A stretch of 12,608 nucleotides of DNA. It comes from Chitinophagaceae bacterium (lineage in GTDB: Bacteria; Bacteroidota; Bacteroidia; Chitinophagales; Chitinophagaceae). The notes under the pieces are model-generated. The model saw only the letters and a program-made list of their open reading frames with translations. It had not been told where the DNA came from and did no database searches. The stretch spans positions 1 through 12,608 of the forward strand of contig CANLED010000028.1 in the NCBI GenBank assembly GCA_947489175.1, given 5' to 3'. Every line of letters starts with the position of its first letter. Positions within the stretch are counted from its first letter, which is position 1. A program made the position numbers and the translations under genes. Of the stretch, positions 1 to 5,966 are shown piece by piece.

Positions 1-878
1 CCTTGGCGATACCCTTTCCAACCTGCTTTTTCAATGAGCCAGCCGGCAGCCAATTTATACCCTTCTGTTGTTTCATTTGCAACAATTTCTGGAAATTCGA
101 TTTTTAGTTGATCAAATGATATTTTACTGATGATAGGATTTTTAAAGAAGCTACCTGCATTTCCTATTATACGGGGATCAGGAAGTTTGGAGGTCCTAAT
201 GGCGATTACAGCATCTGAAACATCTTTTATTGAAGGGGATGTGATTCCAGTTAATTTCATTTGTGAAAGGATTGCACCATATTCCAAATGAAGACTGTGT
301 TTTTTTGTCAAACGAAACGTAACTGAAGTAATCACAACCCTGCCTTTAAGGGTTGTCTTGAATAGGCTTGTTCGGTATCCAAATTCACAATCTTTATTGC
401 TAAAAACTAGCCAGTCTTTTTCTTTGATATCCAATGCCTTCAGGGAAAAAAGTATGTCTTTCAATTCAACTCCGTAAGCACCAATATTTTGAATGGGGGA
501 TGCGCCTACTGTGCCGGGTATAAGTGATAAATTTTCAGCTCCACCAAAATTGTTTGCAATACAAAAAAGAACAAAATCATGCCATCCCACACCAGCACCA
601 GCAGTTACATAAACGAAATCATCATCTTCATGAACAAGCTGTATTCCTCCGATTTCATTTTTTAACACTACCCCCTCAAAATCCTTTGTAAACAGGATAT
701 TGCTTCCAGAACCTAAGAAAAGTAATTTCGAAATATCATTTTTAAACAATAACTCAATTTCACCTAGCAATGAAATCAATTCTTTTTCTGAATGAAAAGA
801 AGCAAAATATTTCGCGTTTACATCAATTCCAAATGTGTTGAAATGCTTTAAAGAAATATCATGCTGAATTGATGCCAT
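1..878 (-). CDS. murB: UDP-N-acetylenolpyruvoylglucosamine reductase MurB, C-terminus cut by window edge
   Basis: MurB is the cytoplasmic flavoenzyme that reduces UDP-GlcNAc-enolpyruvate to UDP-MurNAc with NADPH, the second committed step of peptidoglycan precursor synthesis. I translated this frame by hand from an ATG at 878; 292 codons stay open to the window edge, so the stop lies outside. Visible family motifs are GSGSN (residues 56-60) and IPGTVGASPIQNIGAYG (120-136) of the FAD-binding domain, GYRTS (167-171), GNAGSFFKNP (239-248) with the likely proton-donor Ser243, and KLAAGWLIEKAGWKG (275-289). This motif set and the Tyr-loop region fit the type I (E. coli-like) form. The family is usually about 340 residues, so roughly 45 are missing, including the expected late catalytic Glu. 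It starts 9 nt after the YfiT-like gene stop, so it is probably the last visible gene of the FKBP-yfiT-murB transcript. Confidence 0.96.
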   Translation of the reverse strand, partial: MASIQHDISLKHFNTFGIDVNAKYFASFHSEKELISLLGEIELLFKNDISKLLFLGSGSNILFTKDFEGVVLKNEIGGIQLVHEDDDFVYVTAGAGVGWHDFVLFCIANNFGGAENLSLIPGTVGASPIQNIGAYGVELKDILFSLKALDIKEKDWLVFSNKDCEFGYRTSLFKTTLKGRVVITSVTFRLTKKHSLHLEYGAILSQMKLTGITSPSIKDVSDAVIAIRTSKLPDPRIIGNAGSFFKNPIISKISFDQLKIEFPEIVANETTEGYKLAAGWLIEKAGWKGYRQ

Positions 879-887
879 CAGATTATA

Positions 888-1415
888 CTACCATTCTTTC
901 TGTTCGCGCAGGTTGGTAATATGTGCAGCGTGGTGTTTGCCGTGCCAAGCATAAGTGAGCAACATTTCCCACAATGTAATTTCTCTTTTTTGTTCGGGAT
1001 GAAACAAGGTTCTCTGCCAATCCTCGTCGGTCATGGATTTGAGCAATTCATACCATCTATGATGCAAAGAATGAATGAGTGTTATTGAATAATTCACCGG
1101 CACATTCAAAACATCTGAAGTATCTCCCCATTTATGCTGTATATATGGTTTGATGGTTGGATTATCTTCAGTCAACCCCAACTTAAAGCGAATAAATGCA
1201 TTCATGTGCGAGTCGGCCACATGATGAACTACTTGATTGATAGTCCAACCTTCTTCCCTATAAGGTGTATTAAGCTGAGGTTCATCTAAATTCAGCAATG
1301 CAAATTCTAAAAGACGGGGTAGAAAAAGAATGTCGGCAAGCCTTGATTCTTTTTCTGCACCTGAATATTCAACAAGTTGATATCGTCCTATGGGATAACG
1401 AAGGTCTACAGTCAT
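888..1415 (-). CDS. YfiT/BstA-like DinB-superfamily protein, putative bacillithiol S-transferase
   Basis: This 175-residue protein belongs to the YfiT branch of the DinB four-helix-bundle superfamily, once annotated as putative metal-dependent hydrolase. B. subtilis and S. aureus relatives (BstA) have been described as transferring bacillithiol to electrophiles. The N-terminal YPIGRY motif (7-12) is typical. The likely metal ligands are His65 (in HHVADSH, 64-70), His158 and His162 (in WHGKHHAAHI, 157-166); their spacing matches the B. subtilis YfiT triad as I remember it, with a constant two-residue offset. Length is normal for the family. It lies 4 nt after the FKBP gene and 9 nt before murB, implying co-transcription. 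A bacillithiol role is supported by bshC elsewhere in this window, but that is inference; the true substrate cannot be read from sequence. Confidence 0.85.
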   Translation of the reverse strand: MTVDLRYPIGRYQLVEYSGAEKESRLADILFLPRLLEFALLNLDEPQLNTPYREEGWTINQVVHHVADSHMNAFIRFKLGLTEDNPTIKPYIQHKWGDTSDVLNVPVNYSITLIHSLHHRWYELLKSMTDEDWQRTLFHPEQKREITLWEMLLTYAWHGKHHAAHITNLREQKEW

Positions 1416-1419
1416 GATA

Positions 1420-2166
1420 TTACTTATTGGTTACAATTTCAAGCAATTCAACTTCAAAAATAAGTGCTGATCCACCAGGAATTGTTTCTCCTGAACCTTG
1501 TTCACCATATCCAAGTTGGTATGGAATAAAGAACTTAAACTTAGAACCTACTGGCATTAATTGAACACCTTCTGTCCAACCTCTAATCACATTTCCCAAT
1601 GGGAATGTTGCAGGTTCTCCTCTGTCTACTGAACTATCAAACTTCTTGCCATTCAACAAAAATCCTGAATAATGAACCTTAACAACACTGGTATCTACAG
1701 GCCTTGCACCCTTCCCTTCAACAATAACTTCATACTGCAAGCCACTTGGCGTCTGCTTAACACCTGATTTTTTTGCATTTTCTGCTAGGAATTTAGTTCC
1801 TTCGTCAATTACTGGTTGTATTTTCTTTTTAGAATTCTTCTGCAATTCCGCACGCACAATTTGATCAGCTTGTTCTGGTGTAAAAATTGTTTTTCCTTTC
1901 ATCACATCACCAAATCCTTGCCCTAAAGCAGCAGAACTTACCTTATCAAGCCCTTGTGTTTTGAAAAAATTACCATCTAAAACACCAATTGCATAACTCA
2001 ATGAATCAGTAGCTGTTTTAAGTATGTAAGGTGGTTTTGTTGTTGGAGCTCCTTTAACTGCTGTTGTTACAGGCTTCTTCACCGCAGTTGCTACCGGTTT
2101 TTTTGTTTGAGAAAATATAGCAAACGAAATAAATAACATTGAAATAAGTAAAGCCGTTTTCTTCAT
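1420..2166 (-). CDS. Exported FKBP-type peptidyl-prolyl cis-trans isomerase (FkpA/Mip-like)
   Basis: This is a 248-residue foldase that isomerises Xaa-Pro bonds in exported proteins, probably in the periplasm. Residues 1-19 form a signal peptide (Lys-Lys, then a hydrophobic core ending near FSQ). A Lys/Pro/Thr/Ala linker follows (21-45) with an imperfect tandem repeat of KKPVATAV and KKPVTTAV. Residues about 50-135 are an FkpA/Mip-type N-terminal helical dimerisation region (DSLSYAIGV, ALGQGFGDVM). The catalytic FKBP domain spans about 140-245. Expected pocket residues are present: Tyr166, Phe176, Asp177, Phe188, Val193, Ile194, Trp197, Tyr220 and Phe237. An active isomerase is therefore likely. 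It appears to be the first gene of the transcript that continues into the YfiT-like gene and murB; a well-matched promoter lies at 2186-2215. Confidence 0.93.
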   Translation of the reverse strand: MKKTALLISMLFISFAIFSQTKKPVATAVKKPVTTAVKGAPTTKPPYILKTATDSLSYAIGVLDGNFFKTQGLDKVSSAALGQGFGDVMKGKTIFTPEQADQIVRAELQKNSKKKIQPVIDEGTKFLAENAKKSGVKQTPSGLQYEVIVEGKGARPVDTSVVKVHYSGFLLNGKKFDSSVDRGEPATFPLGNVIRGWTEGVQLMPVGSKFKFFIPYQLGYGEQGSGETIPGGSALIFEVELLEIVTNK

Positions 2167-2185
2167 AATTGAGGTTTATAGATTG

Positions 2186-2215
2186 CTAAATTAATGATTA
2201 TAAGTTGAAATTCAA
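2186..2215 (-). promoter_or_regulatory. Predicted Bacteroidota-type promoter of the FKBP-yfiT-murB operon
   Basis: Reading the minus strand, TTG (2215-2213) is followed after 19 nt by TAATTTAG (2193-2186). The Bacteroidota vegetative promoter is known as TTG near -33 and TAnnTTTG near -7, so the match is 3/3 and 7 of 8 with good spacing. Transcription would start around 2180, giving a leader of about 13 nt before the ATG at 2166. No Shine-Dalgarno sequence is visible, as is usual in this phylum. Confidence 0.5.
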
Positions 2216-2230
2216 AGGGAACAGCCTTAT

Positions 2231-2397
2231 ACAGCCAGGGAAGAGGGAGCAGCCAATACAAATGAAGAATGAAAAATGAAGAATGAAAAATAGGGTGGCT
2301 GTTTAGTACAATCCCCTCTCATCATTCTTCATTTTTCATTCTTCATTTTTCATTCTTCATTTTTCATTTGTATTAGCTGTTCCTCGTCCCTGACTGT
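2231..2397. repeat. Long imperfect palindrome with heptad-repeat core (MITE-like)
   Basis: The outer arms both read acagYcaggg, then a GA-rich stretch, then aatacaaatgaa: left from 2231, and right as the reverse complement ending at 2397. They differ at a few positions and by one indel. Inside, the left arm holds four 7-bp units alternating aatgaag and aatgaaa (2261-2288). The right arm holds six units alternating cattctt and cattttt (2323-2364), the reverse complement of the same units. The spacer is about 2292-2322. The arms would form a hairpin of roughly 60 bp with a two-unit bulge. It begins 3 bp past the ABC ATPase stop and ends upstream of the FKBP promoter. No coding frame or terminal-repeat transposase is present. 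It could be a MITE remnant or a structured 3' element of the ABC transcript; function unknown. Confidence 0.8.
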
Positions 2398-2400
2398 TTA

Positions 2401-3183
2401 CTAACTCCCCTGCCGAAGCTCATGCCCAGTCAAATTAATAAAAACATCTTCCAGATTAGCTCCTTTGGTTTCTTTTTGTTTTTCGAATCCTGAAGCCAAT
2501 AACTGATCAATTAATTTTTCAGGTTTATCAAGAGCGATAATTTTGCCTGCATCCATTATAGCTACTCTGTCACACAATACCTCAGCCTCATCCATGTAAT
2601 GTGTTGTAATTACAACGGTTGCTCCAAGAGAACGAATTTCAAGGATTAAATCCCACAAATTCCTCCTTGCCTGAGGGTCCAAACCTGTTGTTGGCTCATC
2701 TAAAAAAATAATTTTCGGGTCATTGATCAATGTTGTGGCAATCGAAAAACGCTGCTTTTGTCCCCCACTCAATGATTTATACTCAGACTTTGCCTTGTCC
2801 TCAAGATTTACTTTCTTGAGCAAATTTATTGGGTCAATCTTTCTATTATACAGGCCTGCAAATAACTCTATCAATTCAAACAATTTCAACGAAGGATAAA
2901 ACCCTGATGTTTGCAGCTGTACACCGATGATTTGTTTTATTTGATTTGGGCTTTTATCCAAATCAAATCCTCCAATCTTAACTTCCCCTGATGTTTTGGT
3001 TCGAAGGGTTTCCATTATCTCAAGCGTGGTTGATTTGCCAGCACCATTTGGACCCAGCAACCCGAAAATTTCACCCTGATTTACTTGAAAACTAATACCC
3101 TTAACAGCTTCATAGGAACCATAGGTCTTACAAAGTTCTTTTACGTCTATAATCATAGATGTTTTTAATATATCAGTAAACAT
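2401..3183 (-). CDS. ABC-2 type transporter ATP-binding protein (no permease gene in window)
   Basis: This cytoplasmic ATPase would energise a membrane export complex of the ABC-2 class. All nucleotide-binding motifs are intact: Walker A GPNGAGKST (44-52), a Q-loop around Gln89/Gln91, signature LSGGQ (138-142), Walker B IIFLDE (158-163) with catalytic Glu163, the D-loop GLD, and the switch His195 in TTHYMDEAE. The roughly 50-residue C-terminal tail fits the drug or polysaccharide exporter type (CcmA/NodI-like) rather than importers. The annotated start at 3183 adds nine residues; Met10 (3156) precedes the usual start of the domain, IIDVKELCKTYG, and is equally plausible. Neither start has a clear ribosome-binding site. 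The preceding gene on this strand is the L,D-transpeptidase-like gene, 97 nt away, and no permease is visible on either side. The substrate cannot be named. Confidence 0.93.
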   Translation of the reverse strand: MFTDILKTSMIIDVKELCKTYGSYEAVKGISFQVNQGEIFGLLGPNGAGKSTTLEIMETLRTKTSGEVKIGGFDLDKSPNQIKQIIGVQLQTSGFYPSLKLFELIELFAGLYNRKIDPINLLKKVNLEDKAKSEYKSLSGGQKQRFSIATTLINDPKIIFLDEPTTGLDPQARRNLWDLILEIRSLGATVVITTHYMDEAEVLCDRVAIMDAGKIIALDKPEKLIDQLLASGFEKQKETKGANLEDVFINLTGHELRQGS

Positions 3184-3190
3184 TTAAATT

Positions 3191-3243
3191 TATTCTTCAC
3201 TCTTCGTTCTTATCTCTTCATTTTTCATTCTTCATTCTTCATT
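3191..3243. repeat. Degenerate tandem array of 7-bp units
   Basis: Read on the plus strand, seven consecutive heptads run without gaps: tattctt, cactctt, cgttctt, atctctt, cattttt, cattctt, cattctt, then a partial catt. The last three units are exact members of the cattctt/cattttt family in the palindrome at 2323-2364. The first four have drifted by 1-3 bases. The array fills most of the gap between the L,D-transpeptidase-like gene and the ABC ATPase gene and ends 7 bp before the latter's first codon. Unlike the other copies, it has no inverted partner here. Confidence 0.7.
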
Positions 3244-3245
3244 AC

Positions 3246-3268
3246 GGTGCCTGAGCCTGTCGAAGGCC
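3246..3268. repeat. REP-like short motif with CTTCGACAGGCTCAGG core
   Basis: On the minus strand this reads GGCCTTCGACAGGCTCAGG followed by CACC. Motifs of this form (CTTCGACaaGCTCAGG and variants) are, from memory, scattered in intergenic DNA of many bacteria. It can form a small hairpin with arms 3255-3258 and 3264-3267. It sits 12 bp after the stop of the L,D-transpeptidase-like gene and is more GC-rich than its surroundings. A role as a transcript 3' end structure is possible but not shown, since no U-run follows. Confidence 0.5.
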
Positions 3269-3280
3269 ATTTTTAATTCC

Positions 3281-4039
3281 TCAATAAAAAACATATTTCC
3301 CTTTTTCTGACACTGCTACAACTGGCAACCGCCTATTGTCTTCAAAAAAATCATACATTTTTCTAAGGTTATTTTCAAAGTCTTTCAGATTAGGCTCCGT
3401 TTCAATAAACTTATCAAGATAAGCAGCACTGGCTTTTTCGCGATACTTGGCAGGGAAAATATGTACTGGTATGAATTCCTGCCCAGCTGCTTTGGCATAG
3501 GTCGACAAAACATACAACTCTTCTATTTGAGCATCCATGATTGGAATACATCCAACAGTAACACAACTCCCATGAATATAAATATCACCACCCGGCCTCA
3601 TTGCATCTGACAACAATTTATCTGCTGGATTGGGATAATTCAACCCCAAAGAAAGGTGATAATTGCTGTTGGCATTGAAATCATTGATGTAATAAAACCC
3701 TTCCGGAACCTGATAATCACCTTCCATCCTTTTAGGACCCATAGTGCCTGCCAAAGCACATATCTTATACTTTTTGAAAAATGAAAAAGAATCAGTCTTG
3801 CTATTCCTTGCCCAAACCTCAAGCTCACTATTGTATTTAAAAGATCTTATGTAAATATTCCGGAGAGGCCACAAAAGCTTTTTTGCAGCAACCTGTTTTT
3901 TTAAAGAATCTTCTCGGTTTGAAAACGCTTGAGAAACCCTCGAAAACCCCTTCTGATAGTCTACAAAAGAACTTTGACATTGAACATAATTATTCAAAAA
4001 AAACAGGGTAAAGCTTGCAAAAAAGATTTTTTTTATCAT
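3281..4039 (-). CDS. Exported L,D-transpeptidase catalytic-domain protein (YafK/DpaA-like)
   Basis: This 252-residue protein carries a YkuD-type L,D-transpeptidase domain. An N-terminal signal peptide (1-21, ending near YVQCQ) predicts export to the periplasm. The domain covers about 62-195. It shows GTMGPKRMEGDYQVPEGFY (98-116) and then the catalytic box IHGSCVTVGCIPI (155-167), with His156, Ser158 and nucleophile Cys164. The phrases MEGDYQVPEGFY and SLGLNYPNPAD resemble the YafK subgroup more than the classic ErfK enzymes. E. coli YafK (DpaA) is known to cut the link between Braun lipoprotein and murein, so hydrolysis or amidase action is as likely as crosslinking. No LysM or other wall-binding domain is seen. 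The C-terminal 50 residues are charged. A predicted promoter directly precedes it (4054-4085). The natural substrate is unknown. Confidence 0.88.
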   Translation of the reverse strand: MIKKIFFASFTLFFLNNYVQCQSSFVDYQKGFSRVSQAFSNREDSLKKQVAAKKLLWPLRNIYIRSFKYNSELEVWARNSKTDSFSFFKKYKICALAGTMGPKRMEGDYQVPEGFYYINDFNANSNYHLSLGLNYPNPADKLLSDAMRPGGDIYIHGSCVTVGCIPIMDAQIEELYVLSTYAKAAGQEFIPVHIFPAKYREKASAAYLDKFIETEPNLKDFENNLRKMYDFFEDNRRLPVVAVSEKGKYVFY

Positions 4040-4053
4040 ACTTAAGATATATG

Positions 4054-4085
4054 CAAAGATACTTTACAAAATTAATGGTTTTGAA
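4054..4085 (-). promoter_or_regulatory. Predicted promoter of the L,D-transpeptidase-like gene
   Basis: On the minus strand TATCTTTG (4061-4054) is an exact match to the Bacteroidota -7 element TAnnTTTG. The -33 position is weaker, TTC at 4085-4083 instead of TTG, with 21 nt between. The predicted start near 4048 leaves only a few nucleotides of leader before the ATG at 4039. Confidence 0.5.
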
Positions 4086-4109
4086 TTAGCAATAAGTTAA
4101 AGATATTTG
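4081..4109 (+). promoter_or_regulatory. Possible promoter of purK, divergent from the preceding one
   Basis: TTG (4081-4083) is followed after 18 nt by GATATTTG (4102-4109), which matches TAnnTTTG at all but the first position. It overlaps the divergent promoter on the other strand. If used, the purK leader would be about 100 nt and would contain the heptad palindrome at 4119-4190. This is a weak prediction. Confidence 0.3.
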
Positions 4110-4118
4110 CATTTTAGT

Positions 4119-4190
4119 TTAAAGTTTAATGTTGATAGTTTAAGGTTGAATGAGTATAAAAAACCTTAAACTTTAAACCTTAAACTTTAA
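4119..4190. repeat. Heptad-based inverted repeat in the purK leader region
   Basis: The left arm (4119-4147) and right arm (4162-4190) are complementary at 26 of 29 positions, with a 14-nt loop. The right arm is made of heptads ccttaaa, ctttaaa, ccttaaa, ctttaat (4164-4191), again with a 14-bp alternating period. The left arm is the decayed reverse complement. The RNA would form a long AU-rich hairpin ending 23 nt before the purK ATG. It could affect translation or transcript ends of either divergent neighbour, but no purine riboswitch features were seen. Confidence 0.75.
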
Positions 4191-4213
4191 TCTCTTACTC
4201 AAAAAAATCAAGT

Positions 4214-5347
4214 ATGACAAAAGTAGGCATTTTGGGAGGTGGACAATTGGGCAGAATGCTTTTGCAGCAAGCGGCAAATTACCCACTAGAGGTAAGTGTT
4301 ATGGAAAAGGACATCGATTGTCCAGCTGCAAAACTTTGTCATCATTTCATACAGGGTGATATAACAAACTTTGATGACGTAATCTCATTTGGAGAAGGAC
4401 TTGATGCAATTACCATTGAAATTGAAAATGTTAACATCGATGCTCTTTATGAACTCGAAAAAAGAGGTTGCAAAGTTTATCCCAGTCCAGATGCCTTAAA
4501 AACCATTAAAAATAAAATCCTTCAAAAACAATTTTACAGCCTTCACAACATTCCTACACCTGAATTTCATGTTATCCATTCACGAGACGAGCTTCATCAA
4601 CACATAAATTTTTTACCGGCAGTTCACAAATTGGCAACTGGTGGATATGATGGCAAGGGTGTTCAGATCATCAATAACGAAAATGAAATAAATTTAGGTT
4701 TCGATGCTCCATCAATCCTTGAAAAGATGGTATTGATAGTGAAAGAATTGGCCATCATTGTTGCGGTAGGAAACGATGGAACTACTGCAATTTATCCGCC
4801 AGTTGAAATGGTATTTGACCAAACTTTGAACCTATTGGATTATCAGATTTGTCCAGCCAACATCTCAGAAAACATCCTCTGGAAAGCTGAGGCATTGGCA
4901 CTAACTGTTGCTAGAAATTTAAAATCACCCGGAATATTTGCGGTTGAAATGTTTACAGACGCAGAAAACCATGTTTGGGTAAATGAAACAGCACCTAGGG
5001 TTCACAATTCTGGGCACCACACAATTGAAGCCCATTTCAGTTCCCAGTTTGATATGTTATGGCGCATCATCTTGAACTATCCTCTTGGAAATACCAATAA
5101 AATTATGTCATCAGTAATGGTTAACTTGGTTGGAACAGAAGGATATACGGGCAATGCTGTTTATGAGGGATTAGCAGAAGTATTGGCGATTCCAGATGCA
5201 TATGTGCATTTATATGGTAAATCAGAAACCAAGCCTGGAAGGAAAATGGGACATGCAACCATCATCAGCGATGAGAGACAAGAATTGCTTCATCAAGCGA
5301 ATAAAATAAAACATACCCTTTTTATCAAGGGAGATAAAAAGTTATAA
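4214..5347 (+). CDS. purK: 5-(carboxyamino)imidazole ribonucleotide synthase PurK
   Basis: PurK is the cytosolic ATP-grasp enzyme that carboxylates aminoimidazole ribonucleotide with bicarbonate and ATP, giving N5-CAIR in de novo purine synthesis. The 377 residues are normal for the family. The N-terminal pre-ATP-grasp domain opens with GGGQLGRM (8-15). The ATP-grasp fold shows LATGGYDGKGVQ (140-151) and the metal-binding Glu245 (FAVEMF) and Glu258 in NETAPRVHNSGHH (257-269). The last 100 residues form the usual C-terminal domain. The product is the substrate of PurE, whose gene begins 9 nt downstream, so the two are surely co-transcribed. The ATG at 4214 fits the family N-terminus exactly. 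The leader carries a heptad palindrome. Confidence 0.97.
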   Translation: MTKVGILGGGQLGRMLLQQAANYPLEVSVMEKDIDCPAAKLCHHFIQGDITNFDDVISFGEGLDAITIEIENVNIDALYELEKRGCKVYPSPDALKTIKNKILQKQFYSLHNIPTPEFHVIHSRDELHQHINFLPAVHKLATGGYDGKGVQIINNENEINLGFDAPSILEKMVLIVKELAIIVAVGNDGTTAIYPPVEMVFDQTLNLLDYQICPANISENILWKAEALALTVARNLKSPGIFAVEMFTDAENHVWVNETAPRVHNSGHHTIEAHFSSQFDMLWRIILNYPLGNTNKIMSSVMVNLVGTEGYTGNAVYEGLAEVLAIPDAYVHLYGKSETKPGRKMGHATIISDERQELLHQANKIKHTLFIKGDKKL

Positions 5348-5356
5348 AATAAACTG

Positions 5357-5896
5357 ATGGAAAGTAAAATGAATAATTCAGCAAATAATCCCATTGTCAG
5401 CATAATCATGGGGAGCGACAGCGACCTTCCAGTAATGACAGCGGCAGCAGACCAATTGAATGATTTTGGCATTGAGTTCGAGCTAACAGTGGTTTCTGCA
5501 CATAGAACACCAGAGCGACTCATGAAATTTGCAGCAACGGCAGCAGAAAGAGGCATCAAAGTAATTATTGCTGGAGCAGGCGGGGCCGCACATTTACCAG
5601 GCATGGTCGCATCAATAACTACATTGCCAGTAATTGGAGTACCCATAAAATCATCCAATTCTATTGATGGATGGGATTCTGTTTTATCCATTTTACAGAT
5701 GCCCAATGGCATCCCTGTTGCTACTGTGGCGTTGAATGGAGCAAAAAATGCAGGCATTTTAGCGGCATCGATTCTTTCAACTGGAAACAAAGAAATAGAA
5801 AAGAAATTGATTGCCTTCAAAGAAAAAATGAAAACCGATGTTGAAGCAAAAGCCATAGGATTGAAAAGTAAGGGATTTAAAAATGGGTTTGATTAA
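5357..5896 (+). CDS. purE: N5-carboxyaminoimidazole ribonucleotide mutase PurE
   Basis: PurE moves the carboxyl group of N5-CAIR to C4, yielding CAIR, the next step after PurK. Class I hallmarks are MGSDSD (18-23) in the substrate phosphate site, SAHRTP (47-52) with the essential His49, and AGGAAHLPGM (74-83). PIKSSNSIDGWDSVLSILQ follows as expected. Length (179) is slightly above the usual 160-170, from a polar N-terminus and a Lys-rich tail. The start is uncertain: ATG at 5357 or ATG at 5369 (Met5), the latter preceded by a GGA-like sequence at 5359. Pairing with PurK identifies the bacterial two-step route rather than the direct class II AIR carboxylase route. Confidence 0.96.
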   Translation: MESKMNNSANNPIVSIIMGSDSDLPVMTAAADQLNDFGIEFELTVVSAHRTPERLMKFAATAAERGIKVIIAGAGGAAHLPGMVASITTLPVIGVPIKSSNSIDGWDSVLSILQMPNGIPVATVALNGAKNAGILAASILSTGNKEIEKKLIAFKEKMKTDVEAKAIGLKSKGFKNGFD

Positions 5897-5966
5897 TGGA
5901 TTAAATGCAGTAGAAATAAGCGCTTTGTTATCAATAAGTGAATAAGATATTTAAAACCCATTTTAC

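Noticed and set aside
2261..2364. CRISPR array
   Set aside because: Units are 7 bp and contiguous, with no spacers, no 25-40 bp repeat, and no cas genes in the window.
3974..4039. Lipoprotein signal in the L,D-transpeptidase-like protein (Cys21)
   Set aside because: The residues before Cys21 (NYVQ) do not fit a lipobox, so an ordinary signal peptide is more likely.
4110..4213. Purine riboswitch upstream of purK
   Set aside because: The only structure is a long AU hairpin of the heptad-repeat type; the three-way junction and conserved loop sequences of purine riboswitches are absent.
5293..5856. 187-codon open frame on the minus strand opposite purE
   Set aside because: It lies antisense to an intact purE and the end of purK; its composition is what the reverse complement of PurE codons gives, and no family motif is seen.
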